Assembly (NCBI GenBank): GCA_022316685.1
Contig: JAKJHU010000036.1
Location: 2,987,036 to 3,051,035 of the forward strand
Length of the DNA stretch: 64,000 bases
Source: Progne subis subis
Taxonomy: Eukaryota; Chordata; Aves; Passeriformes; Hirundinidae
Direction of reading: 5' to 3'
A program made the translations under genes and the position numbers. Positions 36,791 to 50,100 of this stretch are shown one piece after another; positions within the stretch are counted from its first letter, which is position 1; every line of letters begins with the position of its first letter. A model generated the notes under the pieces. The model did no database searches and was not told the origin of the DNA. It was given only the letters and a program-made list of their open reading frames with translations.

Positions 36791-39700
36791 CTCACACACT
36801 GTTATTTTCTCTAAGAAAGATTCATAATAAAAGGAAAAAAAAACCCAACACTTTTCATTTCAGATATCCTTACTCTTGTTTTTTTCCCTTGGGCTCAAAA
36901 GAAAATTTCTCCTGAAACCTGTGAAGTATCTGCTTTGAAATCAACACCAGAAAAAGCTCATAGAACATAACTGAGTTGTGTGGATTTCTAGAAGATGTGC
37001 TGAAAACATCTCTATGGAAAAGATATCAGTGTCTATTCACAGTAATTGCAACAAAACATTGCTTCATCATTACATTTTGCCAATAGTTAGCACATAATTC
37101 CCTGTGATTTCTGCATGCTAGAGCAGAGCTCTCCAAAGTTTGATCCTTTTAATTTATAATGCTAAGGTGCTCTCATATGTGGTGGACAATCTATACTAAC
37201 AAAAAGGTGTATTCATGGACACAAGCCAGTTTTGCAGCAACTCTGTGACCTGCCTTCATTGCGTACAAGAACAATGATTACTATAAGAATTAAGCTTATC
37301 TAAAAGAGGAAAAACACACGAGTCAAAGATGGTAGAGAAAATGTATGGACATATATAGCTAGAGAATTGGGTTTCCTGTAAGACAATATGCGACAATTTT
37401 TATGTATAGACCTTTCCTCATCTTCAACAGATGTTACACATGAAGGGAAGCACAGAACCTGTGTAAAGCACTGCAGGACAAAGAGTATGTGGTGCAGAAA
37501 ATGCTATTGGAGGGATATGGGATGACTTACACCATAGACATGGGGTGAAAAGAAAATAGCAAAAACCTAAAAGCAGGCAGACAGAATTGTACTTTGGCTT
37601 GCACTGGATCTGTGTTTGTTAGAAGTTGATTGCTGCACTGTAGCCACCTGGTTTTGCACTGCTAAGGGAGAGAGGAACCGCAGTGTTGGGAGTGTGCCCT
37701 GCTTCCCATCACGCCGCCCACGTGCTTGGTGCCATCACTGTGCTCCCACCACCCCTCTCTGCGTGTTCTCCTCACTGAGTCACATCAGCCCCCCAGCATG
37801 TGGAGAGGAAGGCAGTCTGGATGGCCACTGTCCGTTCTGCATGCTCCGCCACTGCTGCCATCCAACAGCGCTGGGAATGGCACTCACGTTTTGTTTGCAC
37901 TACAGGGCTACAGACAGGTAGTGGCTGAGAAAAATAGATGGTCCCAGCCTGAGAGTGACATTTTATTTAAACCACAAGAAAATGCACAAGGGTTGCTGTG
38001 AGCTCCTCTGGCAAGGAGATTTGAGTTGCCAACTATATCTATGTGCAAATTCTCTCTTATCCTGGCACAACTGTTGATTGGCAGAGGATCAGACTTAAAC
38101 AGCATAGGGGAGGCACAGATGTTCCCGAATGTTAAAAGCTACTGCAGCAAAACCTTTGCTTTTGCCGCACTGGTAGTGATACAAAGTATGTTATACATAT
38201 GCGCACGCTCACATGTTCTCCGTTATTTTTTACTTATTAATTTATATATAAAATTTCATCTTGTCTTTCACTTAAATGAAGACCTTTGTACACAAATCTC
38301 AGATTATACCATGGCCAATGCTACTGACGGCAATCAGTATGTATGGATTAAGCTTGTCCATACTACTTCAAGGTGAATTTAGTAATTTCTTCCATGCACA
38401 GATTTTTAAAAGGACCTAAATTTTTTATGATTCCTGTTTTTAGGTGCTATCTACATGAGGTTTCTCTTGACTTATTAGCTGGTAGCCTTTTAAAAACTCA
38501 GACAGATGCATTCACTTTCACTGGTTCTAATCCATTAACAATTTGCTGTATGATAATCTTCTGCTTTCTGTGACACTGAAAAGGCTAATCATATCAGAAG
38601 ATCCAGTCTGAGAGAAAAAAAATGAATTATATTTATATAATCTCCCAGGGCCTTATTATGTCTATCAACAGTTTAATTACATAATTTTATTTTTACTTTC
38701 TTATCATTTCAGAAGATGAAAATATCAGTGGGTTAATAAATTCTTCCCTTGACATTTAATTGCAATCTGCAAGCAACAGATTCTCAATGTCATTGTGATA
38801 ATCTTTCATATTTATATATCTATTTTCTAAAATGAACATATCAAATTTACTTAATTCTCTTGTACTGCTTACAATTCTATACTACACAAAAACTACAGAA
38901 TAATTTTGGTTTTGTAATTAAAATAACTACATGTATTTAATATACATATATTTCTACATACTATGTCAGCCACCATCCCTATATGTACATGCTGGTGAAT
39001 CAAAGTCTTGTTCCTGCATGTGTATGTTATAAAATTTAGATTTTAGTGTGTGGTGATATAATGGGATAAAAGGTCTACCACATTTTTAATAGAATACCAT
39101 ATATGAACAAATCATTGCCAATAAAATGTGCATAATAGATCAAGGTGTCTTGGATAGCAAAAGATGGAAAGGCCTGTACCTTATCTGGATTTCTAACTCA
39201 TTTTACAGTATTTTGTGTGTTGTACGTTATTGTTGGAGACTCTGAAAAAGACCATATTTGTTCTTCTAGCTGATGCACACCAGCCAAATTCATTAAGCCT
39301 TATGAGTTCAAAGGCTAAATACAGATGTATAACAGACATCAAATAGTACCAAAGAGATGAAAGAACATGATGATGACAATACCAAAGGTTCAAGCACAGC
39401 ATCTGTCACTGCTCAGTGGAAGGAGCCTAGGCAATTGTATAATAACAAAATGCACAATGTTATTTCCTGAGAGTGCTGTCCTGGGCTTAGCCAGACATAG
39501 CATCTTTGCAGGTGACAGACAATATTTTTAATTCCATTAATTGGTCCAGTTACTTTTCTAATACATCTAAATTGTGTAAACACAACAAAGTTTCCTGGCT
39601 CAATCCCTCCCTGAGTCAAGAACCACCACCTCTGCTCTGGTTGGCCTGAGTCTAGTCTCTGAGTCACTAGTCTCTGGTTTTATTTCATTTCCTCTACTAC

Positions 39701-39849
39701 TTTTAGTGGAAGGTCCTGTGCGTCTTACCCATCTTTGCCGTGCCACACCCCAAACTCACACCTTGTTCAGTTTAAAGAGTTCTATCTAGTACATGTTAAC
39801 AATCTGTAGTATAAAAGTTATCCACAAAGCTCTTATCATACTTCCTCAC
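36791..39849. other. unique DNA, no gene; GC-rich patch at about 37.62-37.91 kb
   Basis: The patch 37616-37905 is GC-rich with CpGs and has open frames of 91-101 codons in overlapping frames, none recognisable. The rest is AT-rich. No repeats were recognised. Confidence 0.5.
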
Positions 39850-40870
39850 AATCTGATTCCTCTCCAGTTTCAGAACACCCTTTTGGAGACACAGGAAACC
39901 AGATCTGTACACAGCATTCCCAAAGCTAACGTGCATGTCCAGCTGCATGAAGTTTTATGCTTTGTTCTCCTTTCTAAAAACTCCAAGTATTGCATTTGCT
40001 GGTTTTGATCGATGCTGAACTTTTGGCTCACCTTATCACAGAACAGTCTGTTGTAACTCCTGTATCTCATTCCTTGTGGTATTTGTTAGCTAATATCCCA
40101 TTTCTCGGTGTCCAAAGGGAGGATTTCTTCTTTTTCCCCTGTGCATCATTCCACATCTGAATTTCATTTCGATATGAAGTCACACAGTGTCATATGATCT
40201 GTCTGCAGTTCTTGACAACAGTTCTTCTAAATAACATGACATTTAACATTTCTTTACTCATCCCTTTACAAACCACTTGCAAGTGTTCTGATCACATACA
40301 TTATAAGGGATTACACTGATGATACACATACTCCGTAAAAACTGAAAATACATTCCCAAACTTTGTTATCCTTTAGTCAGTTTTCTTCTGTGGGGAATCC
40401 CCCTTTTATCCCAGGGTAACTTAATTCAGGAGGCTTTGGCGAAGAATCCTGTCAAAAGCCTTTGGTATGATCCAAGGAGATCACATCAAATATTTCCCCT
40501 TCAAGTGATCATGGAAAACCTCAGAGTGTGCCAGTGGGTTATAGAGCTTAATTCTCCTTTGTAAAGTCACTCTGACTCTGCCACAGTATCACATAATTCA
40601 TGTGTACTAATTTTACTTTTTATTGTAATTCCTTTTAGTTATTTTGTACTAATTGCAGGCTTATTCAGCTGTGATATCAAGGATCTTTCCTGAAGTCCTT
40701 TGAAGAATAAGTGTCCTGTTAAGTCCCTCTTCCACCCTCTGGTACTGGAGTGTTTTTAAGCAAGTGGCCAGAAACCACAGTTTGTGATTCAGAATTCAAA
40801 ATCCTCCTAATTCTCCAGAACATGAAAATAGTCTACACCATCACCTAACCATAGAACAACTGAACTATTA
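39850..40870 (-). repeat. ancient CR1-family LINE (turtle/crocodilian-type), minus orientation
   Basis: This is far more diverged than the other CR1 copies but collinear over about 1 kb with the old CR1 lineage known from crocodilians and turtles. Landmarks in order are 'tgtacacagcattcccaaag' (39906), 'gtgcatcattccacatctga' then 'atttcatttc' (40141-40170), 'cttttatcccagggtaactt' (about 40403), 'cctgtcaaaagcctttggta' (40449; RT codons of the K-A-F-D type), 'gagatcacatcaaatatttc' (40478), 'cctttgtaaagtcactctga' (40556), 'acataattcatgtgtactaa', 'attgcaggcttattcagctg' (40653) and 'ccctctggtactggag' (40734). All frames are broken. It probably inserted before modern bird orders diverged. Confidence 0.7.
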
Positions 40871-43800
40871 TTTTATCAAATGAAAAAAAGTCTATCAGAG
40901 AACCATACAGTCAAAGTCAAAGTTTTCCTGCAAGAAAATCTTCAGATCCTCGTCTGCAAGACTCACTCCATGCTGGAGCCTCTGCTAAAAAAGTTCCAGT
41001 CTGAACCAACACTGGGAAAAATAACAAGCAATGAAAGTCATATTATTTTTCCTAGGGCTTGCTGTGAATTTTCTGCAAAGATCAACACTAACTAATTTTG
41101 TATACATGGCTTCTCACACTAGGTACCTACAGCTTTTTATGTAGTTTCTGAATGTCTTCTTTCATCATTCCAGATCATAGTGTCTGTTTCAACAGAAATG
41201 ATTTCCTTTTCTTTCTGTCCTGTTTCTATCATCTTCATTCCTTCTAAGTCTTTGGCCGTGTTTTGCTCAAAACTTTCTCTTGTACTTAGCACATACTAAC
41301 TTACTTCCTTAGCTAGACAGTTTCATTCTGCTGTAAATGGTGGTCCAGTATCAATTTTAAAACAAGAGGACATCTAAAAGTATTTAATCAACAAATCAAG
41401 AAAATGACAGAATATGAAGTCTCCTCATCGGTATCTGTATAATCATATGCATGAGTTAATGGTAAACCACTGTTTCAATGCATGGTTATCTGATTTAAAT
41501 ATGTAGATGTTAGAAGAGAGTCAAAGTATGGGATTTCCAAAAACAGACTTCAGCCCAGTAGTGCTAACCTCTCTATCACTGTTTCTGTCATCACTGGAGA
41601 GAGACAGGATCCTTCACAGGGTTGCACAGTGTGTCTTTCAGATGAATTTCCCACTTTGAAGGAATATAGTAAAAGCTGGGCACAAATAAAAGAAATGGTT
41701 TTGAAAGCCAAGAATAATTTGATAATGTGCTTTAAGATTTCTTATATACTCATGAAAAACTTCTCCCTTTCCACTCCTGATGGCTAGAAGTCTCCTAAGT
41801 GAAGCTGTCTGCCACTAGCAGTTGAATAGAAAACTGATATTCTATTTAAAAATCATCACAAAAGCAGAGAAATACTATGAATCATAAACCCCAAGAAGAC
41901 TGAATTATGAAGAAATCATAAAAGAATTTTTCCTTGAAAATTGGTGTGAGCAATAGCCTTCTGTTTCCCATTTCATTACTCACTGAAAACCTTTGAAACA
42001 GTAGACCTGTCCTAAACAGAGGACAGATGCAAAGGGAAAATGCTTGCCATAAGGTTTAGTTGTTAGTAAAACATTTCTGGAAAAAATAAGACCAGCTCAA
42101 TAAAGTAGTTATATTAGGATGTTTAACATGACATGCATAGTAAATTGTAATACAGTGAAATGGAAAATATGGATAATGATAGCATATTTAATTACAGTTT
42201 TCAAAATAAGGGGCAAATGGAGAAAACAAGTTCCCTTGATTTTCCTGCCTATCAAATAGAGATAAGATTATACTGTGACAGGATTTCCAGAAAAGTGCTT
42301 GGTCAGAGTTCATTTCAGATGTGTATCTCCTTTCTTTAAGAGAGGAAGAAAAAGGTAGCTACGAGGGCAACTTAAAGAACATAGATTAACCATCAGCACC
42401 CAGAGGGATAACTAAAAAGTAAAGTAAGGTAGTAAAACTAGAACATTTGTGCCAGAACCCAGTATGTGGACACTGGGAACTGTCATATAAAAATAGTCAG
42501 ACAACTGCCAGATAAAAAGCAAAGCAAAATGAGTTTTTCACAACATTCAGGATCTGTTAGTTGATTTATTGAGGAAAGTGAGGGGAAGAAGAAATGAAGG
42601 TAGTCACAGAATTGGAGCCCACTTGGCCATTGCCAGTGAGGGTTTCCTTCCCATCTCTTACATGAGTATGTACATGCATGCCCTAGCCTTTTTCCACACC
42701 TCCATGAGTCGCAGGATTTGCCATTATTAAGCTCCTCTCCTGTTGGCCATGACAGCACACACATACCTGCCAAACTACCTGATAAGGCAGTCTGAACAAA
42801 CATTCAGGAAAACATATTTTTGAAAGCAACCATCAATTCCATAAATCAGCTAATCACTGGATGGGTACATGCCTTTGGCTTAAATGACTCATCCACCTAC
42901 AAAGAGGAAGTAATGGCATTCAGTGTAGGAAGTGTAAAAACCCAGTTTGGAGGGAAAAGGGGTGCATCCTTCCCTTTTTTCTCCCACTTTCAGAAGAACA
43001 AAAGGGATTAATTTTGGGACAGTATGGTCAGTGCAGAATCTGTGAAGAGTTTTTTACTCCTGCTGATTCTAATTTGTTGTCAAAAATTATGAGAAGTATT
43101 TATGATGTATCTTCTGAGTACTGGTGCTGCTGCCCTAGGATGAGTGTAGCTATGCTTTGGAGAAGGAAATAACCCTGGCTGAAAGAGATGTATGTAATTG
43201 CAGTGGGAGCTAGCAGATTAAAAATTACACAGATTTACCAGATGATGCAATTTTTAGATATTAAAATAAAATTTGCAGAGCCATAAAATCATATAACCTT
43301 CTTTCATTTTTTTTTTTTAATTATTTTTATTTCCACCTGCAGTATCTTTTTTACTAAATAGTGTAGAGGGAAGAATGGGGAATACTAATGGACTATCTTA
43401 CATCTCCTTGATGATCACTGCCCACTGAAAATTAGTTAGAATTTGAGGCCTACTGTTACCAGTTTTAATTCATGCCATGCATGGCTGTTGATTCTTTAAG
43501 AACTCATTCTTTTAACTAATTCACTTACAATCTCTCTAACAAGCTAATGACTCACACAAGCTGAAAATCTTACACACCTAATGTATTAATGCTGCTATTA
43601 ATTCCTGAAATATCATCCAAATTATAATGCTTATTAGTTCAACTCTTGCAAATGAGATCAAGAATTTTAAAGAACAATTACTGGTTCAGCAGATGGAAAT
43701 TTCTTTTTTTGGCTCAGCCTTTGACTCAGAAGCAACAAGTGTTACATGTGAAAGGCCAGAGCAGACATGAAATTGCTGATTTGATTGACTTCTGACTGGT

Positions 43801-46800
43801 TTATTGAAAAAAACATGAAGGATGTAGACCTAGATTACTTGTTGTTTTTAAAAGTAAGATGTCTTGCATTGTGCTTTGGTTACAAACATGCTATAAAATA
43901 TTACAGCCTTACCAAGTAAATCTAGTACAGATACCGAACATAATTAACAAAATTTAAAGAAATATATCTTAAGATGAAATATGCTTTTGTTAGTGTTTCA
44001 TTAGTAATAGTTAAAAAAGCCCAAGAAATTTATATTTTGTTTGGGTTATTAGTTTTGTTTGGAATTCTGGCCCTGATAATGTAAAATAGCATTGTTAATT
44101 CTCATTATTTACAATCTATTGGATTTTGAGCACTGTTAATACTAAAATATTTACTATAAAGATGGCAATATTTTTATATCTGGAAATTTGACTAATAAAA
44201 TCTGTAATTTAGGTGAAATATAACTTTGATTTTTTTTCCTGTCTTCTCCATTTATTTTAGTTAGCTTCCTGTTAAAAGGAATGACTGATAAGAAACAGAG
44301 ACCATTTGCAAGATTTGAAAGATTATATACTTCCATCTCATCTGCCATTAAATTTCTATTTAGTTCAGAAAGTTTTTCATTGTTTAAACTGGATTTTAGC
44401 CACTGACAGTAGAGGACCTGAAGTTTTGAAATAAGTGCACATGTATCACAGCATTTCAATATGTAGAGAGCAAATGTCACATGTAGGAAACAGTTTCCTT
44501 ATTTTATTCTAAGAGTTTCTCAAATTAATCTTTTCATCCTGGGTCCTTCCTTCAGCCCTTCACTACCTGGATAACACAGATATTCTTAGTGTGAGAAGTC
44601 CATTCATATCTGGCCATTTCTTTTCCCCAACCACTTCTTCTCCCAGTGCCTATGGGACAAATCCAGCCAGCATGATTCATATGCTCAGCTCTTCAACTCT
44701 GTTCCTGGTTTGGACCTACTCACTCCATTTAGTCCAACCCACAAAAAACATACAAGATTCTGGGAAGTTTACATGTAGGCCTTTACTCTTTCTTTCTAAA
44801 TCTTAACTAATAGCAGTCCAGAACAAGACCTAATTTTCAGATCTTTTTTTTTTAACAATTCCATCAACCTGTTGGAAAAGACTGTTCCTTCCAGAGTCTG
44901 ACCATCCTCCCAGATGTGCCTGTTCAGGGGCAGGCAGGAGTCACCTTCCAGAGCACCCCACACTACAAGGAACAGAAGGAAACTACCTTCCAGCTGTTCT
45001 GACTGGCAATGCTTCTCAGTGCTTCAGACTGAGTCAGAACACTATGGGAGGGGTAGCCCACCTAACCACTCCGCTTCTCTGCCTTTTTACAGCAAACAAA
45101 CTGCGAAAGCGACGTGAGAGCAGCTCTTGGATGACAGCCATGCTTGTGACAGGCTGGTATCACATAAAGAAGAGGGGGGTAAAGAAGAAGCTGGCAGATA
45201 GAGTTCCTATTGACAATTCTTTATTTTAAAGAAGTGCTTATCTGCTATGTGCAACCAAAGCATAACAGAGTGACTGAAATGATACAGCACTGATGCAAGA
45301 AAAGAAAAAGAACTACAGCCATCTCTGAATACTTTATCCTATGACCCAGGTAACACTAACACCTTAGCAGACGGATTCAAAACATAAAACAGGGCAGGTC
45401 ACCACCCAGGGGGTTCAGTAACTTACCTCAAATACTCTTTCCTGTTGTGTCAGTACCTCTCCTGTTATTACTTACACTGGATGCTACAATTCTACTGAGA
45501 TGTGTTCCAACAGTTGCAAACAGCCTACCTTGATTTATTGCTGTAATAATCAGTCCTGGGCTTGGCAGCACTTCAGTGGGAATTGTGGCTGCCCCGGTTT
45601 CTCAGAATCAAGTCTCACCTGCCGTAAATCCAGCAGGGGCTATCAGTGACTGCTTTTGCAAGAGTGGACATTTTGTCTTTCTGTATTCATTTACTAATTC
45701 TGAAAAAAGGAACCATGCTTATTTAGCATGGATCTTGTCACAATCCATTGCTAAGGTTCTGGAGAGAAGTCTGGTCCCACTGCCTTTCAATATCCTTTTT
45801 TATTATTTTTGCCACAATCACTACAGACACTCTGCTGTGGTCTGACTAATCAATATTGTCAGGAAAAAAGAAAAAAGAACAAAAGCAATAAATATTCCAT
45901 GAATATACTGGCTTTTAAACAGTATGACATTTTTTGCTTGACTAAATTTTAGTTTCCAAATGATGAAATTAAATCAGAAATAAAACCAGAATTTAGAGAA
46001 AGGGCATATAATTCTTGCCACAGGTATTATATATTTTAAGTTCAATGAGTTATAATAAAAAAAAAGTTTGCTTATATTAAATTACATAAAAGATAACTCT
46101 CCAACTGGTTTTCATCCCAAAAAGAAAATTTGTGTGAAAAATTTTGGAAGCCTTTATTGGATTAAAAATCCTTCTTTCTGGATTGAATTATTTATTTATA
46201 GAGTATCCATGGATGGTGAATATTTGATTTCATATTTTCATTTTGAATGTTCTTGTTTTCTTTAAGAAGAAAAAAAAATATTCCAAACCCCATTGCCAAG
46301 TGACCAACCTCACCTCATTATTTGCTATTTCAAAACCCATGACTTCTCCAAACAGTTTCTCCAAACTGCACCGAATCTAAAGAAATGTATACTTTCTCTT
46401 TATCTTTAAAACACCATTCAGATGTTTTTGCTATAGAACCTACCTTGATTCTATCCAGATCAGTCAGTGCTTGGTAAAACAGCTATTTTGGGGATATTAA
46501 GTGGAACAACCCAAGCTCTTTCAGCCACACGCAGCGAAAGCATCTGTTACTTATTTTACAAGTTGCTAATGACAGAGAACAGTTTTCAGCTCCTAATGAA
46601 AGAACATAAAATACAACCACACTAGGAAATGGATAGAAGTTACTGGAGTCTTCTTTGCAAACTTATGCTGCTGCGTTTCCACTGAATATAAAAAAGACTT
46701 TTATCTTCTTATATATATTTCTTTAATTCACTATTCCTATTGAAATATTTATGAGTGTACTTTTATTTTCCTGTAGATTTCTAATATCCTGACATTTTTT

Positions 46801-48560
46801 GCATCTCCTCACACTTCATAAAATTACTTTGAAAGCTAACTCAGGAAAGTAATTTTTCTCTGTGTTTAAAGCAAACACAGCCATCACTGCTCGTAATTTT
46901 TAAAGGACAATGGCTCTAAGGCACTACCTTTACAATATAAAATTTTTAATTCTCTTCCTGAGAATATTTAAGTCTCCTGATAGTATGGTAGATAAGTCTC
47001 AGGCTTAGTTCATAGAAGCATAAGTAGCCTTGGTGAAGGCTTTGAAAAACACCTTATAAAACCTAAAAATCTTTACATGCAACAGTTTCGCCCCACATTT
47101 GCCCAGGAATATAAAAAGAAGATACCCAGCTGCTGCCAAAGAAAGAAAAAAGCTAAAATTCTGAAGCCCTGCTATGTTTAAATGCATACTCTGCATTTCT
47201 AAAACTTACTTAGATAGGAGACCTTAAATAAGCTTACATAAATAAAAAGTGGTGATAGTCTCTTCACACAGTTTGGTCATGGAAACAAGCTTAGACTAGC
47301 CCTGCTGGTTTGGTTCAGCTTTTGTAAAATGGTGGCTAAAATGTGATGCTGGAGGTATGCAGGCATCTCTTATCACATTTGCTGACATATGGATGTGTAT
47401 TGAGGGAATCCACAGCGACAACATTCTTTTCAGTAAACATCCACCTTTGTCAGTAGTTTCAGAAAATTAACAATTTTACCCGTTAAAAAAGAAGACAACT
47501 ACATATGATAAGAAACAGTCAATGTTTTCTCTATCCACAATTTGACATAACTGCATTTATTCAAAGGAAAGCACTTTTGGAGGAAGGAACAGTAATTAGT
47601 ATTTTTCCCCTCTTTTTATTGTGACCGATGTCTCTCCTTATAAGTTTACCTTTGTTTTTAATAAATAGTAATGCTACACAATCATTAAATTAGTTTGGAT
47701 CCAAGCAAAATTCACCAGAATGTGTATCCTTATTCACATGCTACTCTTTAGAGATGAAAATCCAGTGAATTTATCTTCATTACTGAGGCCAACAGTGGAT
47801 TTCTCAGAAAACTAATCACTTCATAGCCAACATTTGGCAGCTGAAGGACTGCCAAATTCAAGATCTTGACAGAAGGTTAATGGAATAGGCCAGTGTAGAC
47901 ACAAAAGTAATTTCCAGGGTTTACTAAAAATCTCAGGGTATGCCAGGTAATGCAGCAGTTAGCCATTCATAATAGTTAGCCATAATAGTAAATATTTCTG
48001 ACGCTGAACAAGAAGACAGTTAGCTGCAGTGATAATGAACATATGGAAAATTTTTAAAGAAAATATTTCTAAAATTTTATCATAATCTCCAGCAAGACTG
48101 TCTATGGTTTGGCATATTTCACTGGCAATTTGCTGTAAGAATTCAGGTCTTCTCTTAGAACATTATAAATGATATGGAAAAAAGAGCCCAACTGCTGAAT
48201 ATCACACATGGTAAAGAACAGAAAACATTTTAAAGGGAATTAGAACAACAAAGAAGATTGAAAAAAATGAAGAAACAGTAAAGATACTAGGCAACAGACA
48301 GAAAAAAAGAGCAAAATAAAGCAGATTGGCACTGATGGCACGATTCTGGACAAATACAGAAATAACTGAAGACATCACACATGCTGCTGTTCCACAGCAA
48401 TGGCCGGATGACAATGTGGTGTGTAGAGGGCTGTTTCCCTGGGGAAGAAGAAAACCCAGGAAAAAAATGCCTTGGGAAACCCTGTTCTCAGTGCCATAAG
48501 CAAAAGGTTTATTAATATGCTCTCTATGCAAATTGTTACTAGAAAGTTCTTAGTTCTCTG
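40871..48560. other. AT-rich unique DNA, no gene
   Basis: No gene is recognised. The block from about 43480 to 44150 is rich in ATTA/TAAT-type homeodomain motifs and free of simple repeats, so it could be a conserved non-coding element, but that cannot be shown from one sequence. One old repeat remnant (45560-45630) is listed separately. The 109-codon hydrophobic frame at 48202-48531 (minus) is typical of T-rich DNA. Confidence 0.5.
45560..45630. repeat. remnant of an old amniote palindromic repeat
   Basis: 'cagcacttcagtgggaattg', 'tggctgccccggtttctcag' and 'aatcaagtc' match, in order, the ancient amniote motif 'gacttcagtgggagctgtgggtgctcagcac...ctcagaatcaggcc'. The stretch is short and has no clear ends. 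The family is identified by eye only. Confidence 0.45.
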
Positions 48561-48913
48561 TGTTATAGGTTGATTTTTGGTCCAAGAATTTTAATATTCT
48601 TAATCGTTGTCCCCCATTGGACCCTTCCCTCAGAACACACCTTATCTCCCCACCTACACCGGGGTGCATATAAGTACCCCAAGACCACACCTTTGGCCTC
48701 GTGCCTTTTGCCCCTTGTACTGCCTTGATCTAGTTCACTCCAATACAGTGGATGCCTTATTGTTTATTATTTTTGTATTATTAAATTTACTCTTCGGACA
48801 ATGGATCGAAGCTGTCTCTTTCCATTCAAGTCGCCATCGGACTGAGTCCCGAGGGAGCTCAAAGGGGTCTGATAGTCTGGACTCAGACTCCAGGAAGTTT
48901 CAGTGGTGTAACA
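48561..48913 (+). mobile_element. solo LTR of an endogenous retrovirus, about 353 bp
   Basis: Starts TGTTATAGGTTG and ends GTGGTGTAACA, so the tips (TGTTA / TAACA) are inverted. It has a TATA box 'catataag' (48667-48674), a polyadenylation signal ATTAAA (48780-48785) and a U5 of about 125 bp, in correct LTR order for plus orientation. The 144-codon frame 48607-49041 passes through it and beyond, and is not a viral protein. No primer-binding site, internal viral genes or second LTR are seen. The flanks (ttctctg / gtcaaca) show no target duplication, so one edge may be misplaced or rearranged. Confidence 0.8.
48667..48674 (+). promoter_or_regulatory. LTR TATA box
   Basis: 'catataag' lies about 110 bp after the LTR start and about 110 bp before ATTAAA (48780-48785), as expected for an LTR promoter and its polyadenylation signal. 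Confidence 0.65.
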
Positions 48914-49609
48914 GTCAACAAAGAAATAAAATCCTTTCAGGCACTAAAGAAAGAAAAGTGTCAGTTTGGGCTACATATTTAAAACCTAAGCAGGCAGATA
49001 ATCCTGATGCTTCTAGTGACACATTTATCAGTGACAGCTAAGGAACTAAAGTTTCCATCACCTACAAATTCCTTCCCCTAGAAGAAGTTTCCACATCTCC
49101 TACAAGCATGTCTCAAGGAGGGTATGATGAGCAAGGGTCAAACAGCAGTGGAGTGCCACATCTGAAACCAGGTCCCTGCCTATGAGAGGCCATCCTGGTG
49201 AGTGCAAAAAGGTACCCTACGGATGGACCCGCAAATGCCTGGACCTCAGCTCTATATCCCTGATGTCTCACACTCTCTTACAACTAGAAGAACACGCAAC
49301 CTGACCCCAATCTCCTCTGACTACCCCACATCTTCAGCCAAAGCCAGCATTATACAGGGTTTAGGTTTACGTGTCTGTGAGAGATCCAGTTGGTCTTGGT
49401 AGAAGCATCCCTAACAGCATTCAAACATTGAATGATATGGATGTCCTGCACCCTGGCCAGTTGAGTATACTTCTGTAGATGAAGCTTGACACAGGTATTC
49501 AGGACCACCCAAGGATCTTGCTAGCACCCAGGGAAGATAACTTTTGGAAAATTGTTCACAGTCAAATCAGTTCAAAATGCAGTGCAGATGATCTAATGAC
49601 CCCTGACAC
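48914..49609. other. unique sequence after LTR, no gene
   Basis: No retroviral internal sequence is recognised. Open frames of 66-74 codons are unremarkable. A donor-like 'ggtgagt' occurs at about 49197. Confidence 0.45.
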
Positions 49610-49699
49610 AAAACAAAATAAAACAAAAACAAACAAAAAACCCACAAAAACAAACCCCAAAACACACACACATACACACACACACACACACACACATAC
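49610..49699. repeat. A-rich tract plus (CA)n microsatellite
   Basis: An AAAAC-type A-rich stretch (49610-49661) leads into CA repeats (49662-49699) with one TA interruption, then 'tacatg'. Confidence 0.95.
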
Positions 49700-50100
49700 A
49701 TGAAAATAAAGTTTCTAAATATGAGTAAATAAGGTTTTGCAGTCATAATAAAGTAACGGTTGATAATGAACAGTATGCAGAAATGTATTTGAAGCAGGGA
49801 ATCCCATGCTGCTTGGCTTGTTTCCTGACCCTAAACCAAGAGCCAAAGATTCTATTTACATGTTTCTCAGCAATAATTTGAACAGTAGATTTGAAGAGGG
49901 AAAAAATAGTTTAATATAGATTTACCTATTTCTTTTACTAAAGAATGTTTGTCATTAAACACATATTGTATCTAAACTGTTTGAGAAAGAACAAACAGCA
50001 TGTTCAAAATTCCTTGCCAGGTGCTCGGCAGTCACCTCCAGGATGCAGGCTTCTGATCCCACAAGATCCTCCTGCACACATGTAAAAAAAAGCTAAAAAA

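Noticed and set aside
48607..49041. 144-codon open frame on the plus strand
   Set aside because: It starts inside an LTR, runs across its promoter and polyadenylation region and out of its end. It has no viral or cellular protein features.
48914..49600. Internal retroviral genes after the second LTR
   Set aside because: No primer-binding site directly after the LTR and no gag- or pol-like translation, so it is treated as a solo LTR.
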